Positions 9,634 to 17,060 of a stretch of 17,060 nt of DNA are shown one piece after another (within the stretch, counting starts at the first letter, position 1; every line of letters begins with the position of its first letter). The stretch comes from Physocladia obscura (Eukaryota > Chytridiomycota > Chytridiomycetes > Chytridiales > Chytriomycetaceae), in assembly GCA_027596945.1 (NCBI GenBank), contig JADGJH010000550.1, forward strand, positions 1 through 17,060. The letters run 5' to 3'. A model generated the notes under the pieces. The model saw nothing but the letters and a program-made list of their open reading frames with translations, made no database searches and was not told the DNA's origin. A program made the position numbers and the translations under genes.

Positions 9634-9652
9634 CAATTACAATTCGAAGCAT

Positions 9653-9660
9653 TATAAAAG
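9653..9660 (+). promoter_or_regulatory. TATA-like box of the oleate hydratase gene
   Basis: TATAAAAG lies 66 bp upstream of the hydratase ATG, a sensible distance for a core promoter with a short leader. Confidence 0.5.
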
Positions 9661-9725
9661 GAATACGCAAGGTCATTGGTTGGCATTCATTAACAAAGAA
9701 AAAAAAAGAAAAGAACACATAAGCA

Positions 9726-11515
9726 ATGGTTGCTACCACCACTCCAACTGTCCCACGCAAAGCTTATCTTGTCGGCGGTGGAATTGCGTCTCTGTCGTCT
9801 GCGACGTATCTTATCCGTCACGTGAAAATGGAACCACAAGACATAACGATTTTTGAAAACCTGGCTGTCACTGGCGGTTCAATGGACGCTTCTGGTGAAT
9901 CCAAGAAAGGATACTTGATGCGTGGAGGTCGCATGTTTGACAGAGGTTCCTTGCAAAAAACCTACTTAATTATTAGAAACCATCTGTATTTAAATTTATT
10001 TACTTTTTGTCCACAGAAGTTTACACATGCCTCTATGACCTTCTTTCAGAAATTCCATCCCTTTTGAACGCAGGTAAAACCTGCAAAGAAGACATTGAAT
10101 CTTTTTCGGCGCAGTACCCGACAAACTCTCAAGCACGTTTGATTGAAGAGAACTGCGTAATTGCCGACCCGAAGAGCTACGGTGTCAGTGTTTTGGACAA
10201 TGCGCGTTTTGGAGAATTAATTCTCGCGCCCGAGGACCTTATTCAAGGCAAAGGAATCAACGATCATTTCACACCTGCGTTCTTTGAATCGAATTTCTGG
10301 TATTGTATGCGGTCGACATTTGCTTTTCAGCCGTGGCATTCGCTTATCGAGTTTAAGCGGTATTGTTTGCGGTTTATGCATGAAGTTCCGAAGCTTCACG
10401 ATCTAAGCGGTGTTTGGAGAAGCCCTTACAACCAGTATGACTCGATTATTGCGCCTGTCACTAAGTGGTTGAAGGAACAGGGCGTGCAGTTTGAATTTAA
10501 TACTGAAGTGACTAGTCTTGATTTTGATGTGACGGATGACGCGAGGTTTGTAGTAACTTTTTTTTTTGAGAACTAACAGGAAAATAAATCAGATCTGTCT
10601 ATCGTATTAACTTAAAACGCAAAGACGTACAAGAAACCATTGAAACATCCAAATCTGACATTGTATTCGTCACGCTCGGGTCCTTGACAGCCGCGTCCAC
10701 AATTGGCTCCACAACAAGCCCAGCACCACAAGTTATTCAAGCTGAAGCCGAACAAGACCCAACATGGGCACTTTGGAAAGACATTGCGAAGAGACAGCCC
10801 GATTTCGGAAGACCTGAAGTGTTTTACAAGGATGTCGATGCGTCGAAATTTGAATCGTTTTCAGTCACTTGTTATGACAATGTCTTTTTCAAGCGGTATA
10901 TTGAGTGGAGCAAGAATGAGCCTGGCACTGGTGCGTTAGTTACGTTTAAGCATTCGAAATGGGGCATGTCGATTGTTGTTCCGCATCAGCCGCATTTTGC
11001 GAACCAGCCAGAGGATGTGAAGGTGTTTTGGGGGTATGGATTGGTGAGTTCAAAAAAAAAAATTAAAAAAAAATTCTTGTATATCAACTCACATTTCTCT
11101 TCAACAGTTCCCAGACGAAGAAGGGAACTTTATCAAGAAGTCAATGAAAGACTGCACTGGCGCCGAAATTCTCACAGAACTGCTGCACATGCTCGCCTTT
11201 GAATCAGACATGGAAGCAATCTTGGCTTCCGCAGTCTGCATCCCGGCATTGCTCCCGTATACAATGGCGCAGTTTGTAAAACGCAAAACCGGAGATCGTC
11301 CGCTCGTTGTTCCCAAGAATTCAGTCAATTTCGCATTTTTGGGACAATTTGTTGAGGTTCCCAGCGACACTGTGTTTACTGTCGAATATTCGGTGCGGTG
11401 CGCGCAAACTGCAGTGTTTAAGTTGTGCCATCTTGATAGGGAGGTCACACCCATTTATAAGGGGTGGAAAGATCCAAATGTTTTGGTTTCGGCCGTTAAA
11501 GCAATGCTGTCTTGA
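9726..11515 (+). CDS. oleate hydratase (MCRA family, FAD-dependent fatty-acid double-bond hydratase)
   Basis: Four exons (9726-9945, 10017-10545, 10593-11043, 11108-11515) with introns of 71, 47 and 64 nt give 535 aa, all phases consistent; intron 2 carries an ACTAAC branch site. The N-terminus has the Rossmann dinucleotide motif GGGIASLSSATYLIRH (17-32), which binds FAD, and the RGGRM family motif (66-70). REVYTCLYDLLSEIPSL, FWYCMRSTFAFQPWHSLIEF and WGYGLFPDEEGNF are typical MCRA blocks. The family adds water to the cis-9 double bond of oleate, giving 10-hydroxystearate, without net redox change; bacterial relatives support detoxification of free fatty acids. At the position after RGGR many bacterial enzymes have a functional Glu (RGGREM); here it is Met. 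No targeting peptide is evident, so it is probably cytosolic or membrane-peripheral. Confidence 0.94.
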
Positions 11516-11534
11516 GAAAAAAAAAAAAACAACG

Positions 11535-11540
11535 AATAAA
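11535..11540 (+). terminator. AATAAA polyadenylation-like signal of oleate hydratase
   Basis: AATAAA lies 20 bp past the hydratase stop codon, after a run of A residues. Confidence 0.4.
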
Positions 11541-11634
11541 CAGTAATGCATTTTATATTAACCTGTATGTATTGATTGAAATGTGATACAATAATCAAAA
11601 ACTACGATTCGTCTTCAACAAAAACGCTCTGTCA

Positions 11635-11923
11635 TTATGCCTCTAGCGCTTTGTCTAATACTATTGCGATGCCTAGGGCGCGAATCTGCTGCAACTTCTT
11701 TTTCATTTTGTACGCCTCGATTCTTCTTCTTGTCCATTTATTCTGGCTTCTGACAAATTTATATGGTTGCAGTCGTTTTATCAACAACCTGAATATTTCA
11801 AAATGTTCCACAGCTAACTTTTTTTATGAAAAAGGTCAAACAAAAAATTTCCAAAACTAAAACTTTTTATATTGTGAGTTTTGCACCAAATATTCAACTG
11901 CAAATTTTCATATTCCACGCAAT
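11635..11923 (-). CDS. unassigned minus-strand coding-like stretch, probable last exon
   Basis: On the minus strand a frame is open for about 96 codons and ends with TAA at 11635-11637. The end is lysine/arginine-rich and looks protein-like: LAVEHFEIFRLLIKRLQPYK, NKWTRRRIEAYKMKKKLQ and ALGIAIVLDKALEA. There is no ATG near its 5' end. A TTTGCAG at about 11903-11909 could be a 3' splice site. In the same frame further upstream lies LLRVVARVNLYGIGSAVEF, separated by a TGA. The matching plus-strand frame is just the hydrophobic mirror of this basic sequence. The stretch is convergent with the oleate hydratase gene, with 119 bp between their stops. No family is recognised. It could be a host gene with unseen upstream exons or a decayed one. 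Confidence 0.35.
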
Positions 11924-12074
11924 TTCAATTCTGCGCAAATTCCACCGCACTTCCAATGCCATACAAATTCACCCTTGCCACCACCCTCAAAAGCTTCAGA
12001 AAGCAGCACAGAATAATTACAATACCTAACTGTGTTGTGGAAGGTGACAACATGGAACAAGTAGCCACCTTCAT

Positions 12075-12916
12075 ATGCACATCAAAGGGCGAGCAGTGCT
12101 GGAAGATAACAAGTATATTGCAGACACTACTAACTTGGAAGTTAAAAGGATCTCAGAGTTCATAGAGATGAGTTGATCTAATCGGAAATTCTTGTTTGGT
12201 CCTGGTAAGTTGTATATTGTACTGCAATGACAATGAATTAACTAGCTTGCACAGTTCAGGGGGCCACCATCCAAATAACCGACTGAATTCTTCAAGAATG
12301 GACAAAGAAGGATGAAAGTATTCAAGCAACTGTCTATGAGTACTCAAAGTGTCTTCTCACGGTTTCTGACTTCAACAAATTTACTGTAGATGTCCTGGTT
12401 CCTCAACGTAATACTGCAGATTGCTCTGGGATGGAAAATGAGGAAGTATTTCAAGCCACGATTGCGTCTCCACGCTGCCCATCTGAGTACCATGTGGAGG
12501 ATTTTATTTGGCGTAATTGGGCAAATCAAATTATTCAAAATCACGCTGAATTGGACTGGCCACTGGCAATTCAATTACAGCTGCTGGCCGACATTTGCAA
12601 CCTATTTGAAGTATCCTTGGTGTCAATGCAGCAAATGTCATCAGCACAAGAGTCTTTAAACATTACCAAATATCTTATCAATGAGTTTGAAGAGTTTGCT
12701 GCAAAGAGTGAAAGGAACATTCAGCATTTGCTTATGCAATTCCAATTATTCACAAAGTCGCTTTGACATACAAAAAATGTTATCTGCGCTGTTCAGCAAT
12801 ACCGTCAACTCTGTTGGCCAGCTGGAACTGGAACTTTACCCAGAATTGAGGATATTGAAGACCCTGATCACAGCTCTGGATCAGGAGATGATGTTTCAGA
12901 CATTAATAACAAGTAA
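12075..12916 (+). pseudogene. broken plus-strand gene of unknown family, with one intron
   Basis: A reading frame starts with MHIKGRAVLEDNKYIADTTN and runs to a 50-nt intron (GTAAGT at 12205, CACAG ending at 12254). It resumes in the correct phase (GPVQGATIQITD). Two TGA stops interrupt it, one before the intron and one at 12284-12286. From 12287 the frame is open for 160 codons (TKKDESIQATVYEYSKCLL; YHVEDFIWRNWANQIIQNHA; Gln/Leu-rich helices). It then stops at 12764-12766, where coding-like sequence continues in another frame (FDIQKMLSALFSNTVNSVGQ). A last stretch in a third frame is acidic (IEDIEDPDHSSGSGDDVSD) and ends with TAA at 12914-12916. The intron shared by both halves argues for a real former gene. 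I do not recognise the family. It faces transposase copy 2, with 92 bp between the stop codons. Confidence 0.5.
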
Positions 12917-13008
12917 ATTTACTTCATTGTTTGGTTTCTTTATTGTTGATTGTTTTTTCATTTTTAAACATAAAGAGAGTTGTTTTAAAAGATAACAAGA
13001 GTTGAAGT

Positions 13009-14042
13009 TTATTTGAAACCCATAATTTTCAAATGATTTCCCTTATATGTTACCTGTGGATCAAACTTGTGCGACAAATAAACACACTTGCGGAATATTG
13101 GACGAAAGTCATGGTTCCAAAAACTCATGAGGGATTTTGCAATGGCCAATTCACACTTTTTGAGAGATGGTGCACCCTCTTGATAGTTTCTACAAATTTT
13201 TGCCTTCAGAATCCCAAAAAAATATTTCGATTAGATTGAAGAATGGGCAATATGCAGGAAGAAAAATAGGAATAATTCCCAGAGCGCAAATCCATGATTA
13301 GCTGTAGACATTGGTGGATCCTTGCTCCATCCAAAATCCACACAGAGTTATGTCCCTATTTTCCCACTTTCGACTGCAAATTGCAAACAACATTGTGCAA
13401 ATTTTGATTGCATGTAAGTTCCTTGAAGATCATTACAGTTAATAAACATTAGCATGGAGATCCAAGGAAGCCGTTTGTATACACCCCGAAGAAACAACTT
13501 TTCTCCTTTGAGTGCATACCCTTGTCTTCACAGCATTCAACGATTGTCAAGCAATATTTTGTCCAAGAATACAATATTGTGTATGCTCCAATCAGTTGAA
13601 TTAAACTCCTGTGTAAATCTCATTATGTCATTATATTTAATATGATTTGCCCTTTGTTCCAAAACTTTCCAACTGAACCCCTCTTTCTTCAAGATTTGCC
13701 ATACATATGACTTGCTAATCAACTGACAAAACTATTTTTTGAATGCTTCCTGTGCTTCATCCAAAAAAGAGAGTAGTTGTTCAATAAAGAAATTAATTAA
13801 CCACATACAGTGCAATGCAGTGATGAAACTTCTTATTGATAATCACTTGTTTCTTGTGCCCCAACGTACTTATTGATTAATCCAGTGAGAGATTGTTCAA
13901 ACAGATTTGTTATAAATTTGGCAGATCTGGCTCTTGGACATTTGATGAAAGTAGTAATTGAACAGAGCATGTGCTCTTGTGTTCTCTGATGCTTGTTTGG
14001 CCGACATTTGGGCACGGAGAGCTTCCATTTTTTTTCACACAC
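13009..14042 (-). pseudogene. Tc1/mariner-IS630-like transposase, copy 2 (multiple frameshifts)
   Basis: This copy has the same family and domain order as copy 1, without the intron-like gap. A helix-turn-helix-like piece (LFEQSLTGLINKYVGAQ, 13833-14042) is followed, after a shift, by INFFIEQLLSFLDEAQEAFK. A TAG comes next, then SYVWQILKKEGFSWKVLEQR and NIVFLDKILLDN (13537-13722). Another frame gives GEKLFLRGVYKRLPWISMLM. Further shifts give NSVWILDGARIH, then FLPAYCPFFNLIEIFF, then FFGILKAKICRNYQEGAPSL, ending with TAA at 13009-13011. All three catalytic acidic residues (FLDK, ILDG, NLIE) survive as text, but at least four frame breaks make the gene dead. It is clearly diverged from copy 1 in sequence, so the two are not recent duplicates. 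Confidence 0.8.
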
Positions 14043-14228
14043 TTCCCATAATCTGTATTTGGATAGAATTGACAGAATTATCGGATGAAGAAGTATTGAT
14101 ACGTAACGCGCTTCTTTAAAGAAAGATCAACCTTACTATTATTTCATATTTTTCTAAGTCTCTTTATCCGTGCAAATAACTTTAATTCATCCAATTCATT
14201 TAATCAATTCAATTATTGCATTTCAATC

Positions 14229-15809
14229 TCAGCGCCGGCCAAATACCTGTAGCCCCTTCTTACTGTGACTTTCCAGTCGCTCCCGCACTTGCACTTCCTC
14301 CAAAAAATCCTCCACCTCAAGCTGCTTTGTCTTGACAAGGGTTGTCGGCCGCCCCTTCCACGCCTGCTCAACCATTTGAAGAAGTTCCGCATCCTCATTC
14401 GTGTTTGCAAAAGCCTCCAATGGCGTCGACTCGGTCTCTTCCATTCCTTGCCACAGCCCCTCCAGGTCATAAAATTTCCGTGCATCTGGACTCATTGCGT
14501 GCACAACTGTCCGTCCCAAGTCCAGAACCATCCAGTCTTCAGTTTGCGCTCCTTCTATCGCCATCGTTGACGCTAAACTTGAATCTGTCGTCACGTATTT
14601 CTTGGCAAGCCGCCGAACACCATCAACCAGACTGAATATCTGTTTCTTGCTGCGTCCTTCCACAATCACCATTGTATCTGTCCATTCGCATTTACGTGAA
14701 ACATCCAGCACCATAATTTTTTGCCCTCTTTCAGCTTTCAGACTTTCAACAATTTCTTCCGCAGTCAATATGCCTTCAGGATGTGTGACAACCAGGTCAT
14801 TTTCAAGTCCAATTTTTCGCGATTCACTTTTGGTGGCGGCTTTCATCCACCTTGGTATAAATAAATCGTCCGCGTCTTCATGGTCAGTTTCTTTTCCTTC
14901 ATGCAATACTTCTTTTTTTTCTTGTTCCACAACATTGACAGTCTCCAGTCTAGAAATACCTCCGCCTGCAACAACCTGCTCTTGGACAGCCCCATTTCCA
15001 CTGACTTTAAAACTTTTTCCGACAAACCAATCATCACTTTTGTCGCCACCTGCATTAGCTTCGTAAATTCCCGGAATCTTCGTTCCATCAACAACAACAG
15101 TAACATCATCGTTACTTCCAGCCACAACACTACCAACTTGTTCTTCTTTCGCCCTAAAATATTCAGCCATCTCGCTCAAATCGCCAATCATTTCTTTGGC
15201 CCGACCGCGTGCTTCACGTCGCAGCCGCAGTTTCTCGGCAATAGTAGCCTTAAGTTCAGCTGTTTTCATTGAGTCCACCGCTGTGTCCACGGACTTCATC
15301 TCGTCAACAACACCAACAGGATCGACAGAAACTTTAAAATAATTCACGTCGACTTCTTGTTGATTTTCTTTAGAGGGTAGATAAGACAGTGTTTCGGCAA
15401 CAGGCGTTCCGATTTTCTGTTTACCCATGATAACGTTGTTGTTGCTAGTTTTCTTGTTGTCAAAGAGAGTTGCCATGATGTCTTCGGCGATTGCGTTTTT
15501 TAGGCGCTGCGTCTCGACATCGATGGTTGGTGCATGCGATGATGGCGTCGATGATTCTGCATCTAATAGTTCTGCAGTTGTAGTTGTGGTGGCGGTGGTG
15601 ATTCGCGGTCTTGCTCGAGCACAATGTGCATGTAATGAGGAAAATGTGCGGGTAGTAGTCAGATTTGTTATTATTCGGACTTTGCTGTTGCAGTTGTTTT
15701 TGCAATTTTGCGGCACTGCCTCTGCCTCTCCTGTTGTTGATATTTGGAGTTGGATCAACCGCCGTGTTGCTTGCGCCGCCCTTGCCTGATTACGGAACAC
15801 AACAAACAT
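14229..15809 (-). CDS. mitochondrial ribosomal silencing factor, RsfS/Iojap (MALSU1-like)
   Basis: A single 526-aa frame runs from ATG 15809 to TGA 14229-14231. The first ~25 residues (FRNQARAAQATRRLIQLQIS) are Arg-rich, lack acidic residues and fit a mitochondrial presequence. Residues about 347-453 form the RsfS (DUF143) domain: LTAEEIVESLKAERGQKIMV, VIVEGRSKKQIFSLVDGVRR, then EDWMVLDLG and VVHAMSPDARKFYDLEGLW. This domain binds ribosomal protein uL14 and blocks joining of the large and small subunits; in mitochondria the homologue assists large-subunit assembly. The protein is far longer than bacterial RsfS (about 105-130 aa): a ~340-residue low-conservation N-terminal region precedes the domain and a ~70-residue acidic tail follows it. 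Fungal Atp25 also carries this domain as part of a longer protein. No intron is needed. The plus-strand frames over this gene are mirrors. Confidence 0.88.
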   Translation of the reverse strand: MFVVFRNQARAAQATRRLIQLQISTTGEAEAVPQNCKNNCNSKVRIITNLTTTRTFSSLHAHCARARPRITTATTTTTAELLDAESSTPSSHAPTIDVETQRLKNAIAEDIMATLFDNKKTSNNNVIMGKQKIGTPVAETLSYLPSKENQQEVDVNYFKVSVDPVGVVDEMKSVDTAVDSMKTAELKATIAEKLRLRREARGRAKEMIGDLSEMAEYFRAKEEQVGSVVAGSNDDVTVVVDGTKIPGIYEANAGGDKSDDWFVGKSFKVSGNGAVQEQVVAGGGISRLETVNVVEQEKKEVLHEGKETDHEDADDLFIPRWMKAATKSESRKIGLENDLVVTHPEGILTAEEIVESLKAERGQKIMVLDVSRKCEWTDTMVIVEGRSKKQIFSLVDGVRRLAKKYVTTDSSLASTMAIEGAQTEDWMVLDLGRTVVHAMSPDARKFYDLEGLWQGMEETESTPLEAFANTNEDAELLQMVEQAWKGRPTTLVKTKQLEVEDFLEEVQVRERLESHSKKGLQVFGRR

Positions 15810-15884
15810 GTCTTCTTATTCTTTTTTCTTTTTGATTTGAGATACTGCGAGTTATTTCAAAAAAAATCTAAATACCTTTTGTTT

Positions 15885-16106
15885 GAAGGTACTAGCTGTC
15901 AAGACATATAGAAAACAGCACCAAGAAGAAGTGCATTCTGCTGCATCTGTGGAAGGGGACACGGTGATTGCTGCTAAGATTTGGGCTCTGGCAATGCTGA
16001 AAATTATTGGAACAGTAGCTGTTAGATGCTGATCAGTATAAATTTTGGTCACTTTGTTGAGCTGAGCAAAGGTTCCAGCAGATACTCCTTTAGTGTTGGT
16101 AAGTAA
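15885..16106 (+). other. coding-like fragment upstream of the RsfS gene, strand uncertain
   Basis: On the plus strand, VLAVKTYRKQHQEEVHSAAS, then VEGDTVIAAKIWALAMLKII, reads like protein. It breaks at a TGA, shifts frame (DADQYKFWSLC, AEQRFQQILL) and ends at a GTAAGT near 16100. On the minus strand the same DNA is open for 123 codons (15852-16223), giving a hydrophobic, Thr/Ala-rich product without recognisable motifs. I favour a decayed plus-strand exon of a transposon or multicopy gene, because charged residues and motif-like runs cluster there, but the minus frame cannot be excluded. Confidence 0.3.
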
Positions 16107-16145
16107 CTCATTTATTAAATTAGGAAACCAGGTTAATAAGTAAAA

Positions 16146-16372
16146 ATGAATTTTTATGTATTGTAATGCATCACAAAGTTGTAAATGTACACAATGCAAC
16201 CCCCCGCCCCTTTGCAATGCCATTGCAATGTGCTAAATGTATTTTTAATGCATTTAGTATATTTTAAATAAATTATTGCAAAGTAATTGCAAATGTCTTA
16301 AAAATTTATTTACAATTTATGATAAATTTTATTAATGCATTGTGCTGCATTATAAAAACATTATAAATTCAT
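16146..16372. mobile_element. MITE-like element with terminal inverted repeats
   Basis: Both ends start inward with ATGAATTT and keep matching imperfectly for about 30 bp (shared ATGT, then TAATGCA and CACAA with small gaps). The element is flanked by TAAAA at 16141-16145 and 16373-16377, a possible 5-bp target duplication. The 227-bp interior is AT-rich, non-coding, and dotted with TTGCAATG/AATGCATT words. Confidence 0.5.
16212..16228. repeat. 17-bp perfect palindrome inside the MITE-like element
   Basis: TTGCAATG, a single C, then CATTGCAA: an 8-bp inverted repeat around one base, just after a C-rich run (CCCCCCGCCCC). It could form a small hairpin. Confidence 0.6.
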
Positions 16373-16483
16373 TAAAACTACTTAAGTTTCTTATTAGAAA
16401 TTGAAAATTCATGTCACTAGTGTTACCTGTAATTTCATATACATTTACAAATCAATTGATGATGACAAAGAAATTTATTTCAG

Positions 16484-16690
16484 TCAGAATGCAACATCAA
16501 TATCCTTATCAAAATTAACCTTGTTCTTCAACTTTTGCACCAACTGGCTCATCAATACATGAGCTGCACATTTCAAACTTGGATCTACATGACATTTTTC
16601 AATAAACTTGTAGTAAACTTAATGGATCACCAGCCAGTATCGTCAACTCAGAATTATTCTTAATAAACAATTCAGAGTGTAATTGTTTCT
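16484..16690 (-). pseudogene. decayed minus-strand coding fragment, unknown family
   Basis: Minus-strand reading gives NKKQLHSELFIKNNSELTIL and AGDPLSLLQVY, then a one-base shift. It continues with KFIEKCHVDPSLKCAAHVLM and SQLVQKLKNKVNFDKDIDVA, ending with TGA at 16484-16486. The residue mix (charged, Leu-rich helices) looks like true protein, but there is no start and the frame is broken. No family is recognised. Confidence 0.35.
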
Positions 16691-16699
16691 TATTTTAAC

Positions 16700-17060
16700 T
16701 GTGCTTCTTACTTTTTCTGTTTAGGAGTATTTTTTCTTTTTTGATTTTTTGATCAACTCCTGCTGTTACAAACATTCAACATTGCAGCAAACTATTAGTG
16801 CATCTTTCAGAGTCATCAAGTAAGCTTCTTGTTTTTGTTTGGAATTTTATTCATGCTCCTAACTCTTTTTATTCAACAAAATAGTTGCAATTTTTTGATT
16901 ATTTAATTCTTGCTGATATTACATGTCATTTTTCTTGTAGAAAACTATTTGCACATTTTTTAGGACTACCATGCAAGCTTCTCGTTTTTTCTTGAATTTT
17001 ATTTATGCTTCTGACTCACTTTTTTTCAACAAATATATTTGAGATTTTTTGATCATTTAA
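16700..17060. repeat. degenerate ~150-bp tandem repeat, running off the right edge
   Basis: A unit beginning AAGCTTCT at 16822 recurs at 16975 (period 153). Both then read on through similar ATTTTAT.CATGCT, TTCAACAAA and TTTTTTGAT words. The TTTTTTGAT word also occurs about 146 bp earlier, and the stretch 16751-16822 aligns with 16897-16975 through CTGCTG/CTTGCTG and AAACTATT. So at least two copies plus a partial one are present. No coding potential is seen. Confidence 0.6.

Larger units (their letters stand above)
9132..9725. promoter_or_regulatory. divergent intergenic region between GH26 and oleate hydratase
   Basis: This 594-bp spacer has no convincing gene in either direction; the minus-strand side may hide a missed first exon of the GH26 gene. 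It contains homopolymer T and A runs, a TATA-like box and two TGACTCA boxes near the hydratase side. Confidence 0.6.

Noticed and set aside
11576..11860. Plus-strand hydrophobic frame after oleate hydratase
   Set aside because: Its hydrophobic runs are the mirror of Lys/Arg-rich minus-strand codons; no motif or promoter is seen.
11881..12165. Plus-strand frame containing RKQH and VEGD spaced as in the fragment at 15903
   Set aside because: RKQH, nine residues, then VEGD occurs in both places, and a GTAAGT follows about 200 bp later in each. The surrounding residues do not align convincingly, so common origin is not claimed.
14112..14123. Perfect 12-bp palindrome TTCTTTAAAGAA near the start of transposase copy 2
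   Set aside because: It is AT-rich and short, with no matching partner at the other end of the element, so it is probably chance.
15427..15789. Plus-strand 120-codon frame opposite the N-terminus of the RsfS gene
   Set aside because: It is composition-driven antisense of a Thr/Ala/Arg-rich region; no family motif, while the minus frame has a recognisable domain.
1..17060. CRISPR arrays, tRNA or rRNA genes, bacterial operon signals
   Set aside because: None seen. The spliced genes and transposon types are eukaryotic, and no cloverleaf or spaced direct repeats were found by eye.

Overview
The window is eukaryotic. It carries five protein-coding genes, most of them split by very short GT-AG introns (45 to 75 nt), set between degenerate transposons. 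Fungal-type oleate hydratase, a GPI-tailed GH26 glycosidase, an F-box protein with plant-type leucine-rich repeats, a metazoan-looking WD/coiled-coil protein and abundant Tc1/IS630-like transposases together suggest a zoosporic (chytrid-like) fungus. This placement is an inference from gene content and intron style; no marker gene is present.

Left flank (1-4247): the 3' two thirds of a minus-strand Ty1/copia pol gene (integrase, linker, reverse transcriptase), broken by stops and frameshifts and lacking gag and protease. It is followed by a minus-strand Tc1/mariner-IS630-like transposase. That transposase reads as 341 codons once a 594-nt intron-like block is removed, but it has one internal TGA and a damaged catalytic triad.

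Gene core (4248-11515): three closely packed minus-strand genes are an F-box/LRR protein (one intron), a WD/coiled-coil protein resembling the WDCP family (three introns) and a GH26-type glycoside hydrolase (four introns). A plus-strand oleate hydratase (three introns) is transcribed divergently from the GH26 gene. The roughly 590-bp spacer between them holds a TATA-like box and two identical TGACTCA boxes.

Middle and right (11516-17060): an unassigned minus-strand coding-like stretch lies convergent to the hydratase. Next comes a plus-strand broken gene of unknown family, convergent to a second, heavily frameshifted transposase of the same superfamily. Then follows a minus-strand mitochondrial ribosome-silencing-factor (RsfS/MALSU1-like) gene. 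The last 1.2 kb is non-genic debris: a coding-like fragment, a 227-bp MITE-like element with terminal inverted repeats and a TAAAA duplication, another decayed fragment and an approximately 150-bp tandem repeat running off the edge.

The host genes show no common pathway. The best candidates for something undescribed are the paired 'acidic-tailed ORF facing a transposase' arrangement, which occurs twice, and the short MITE-like element.
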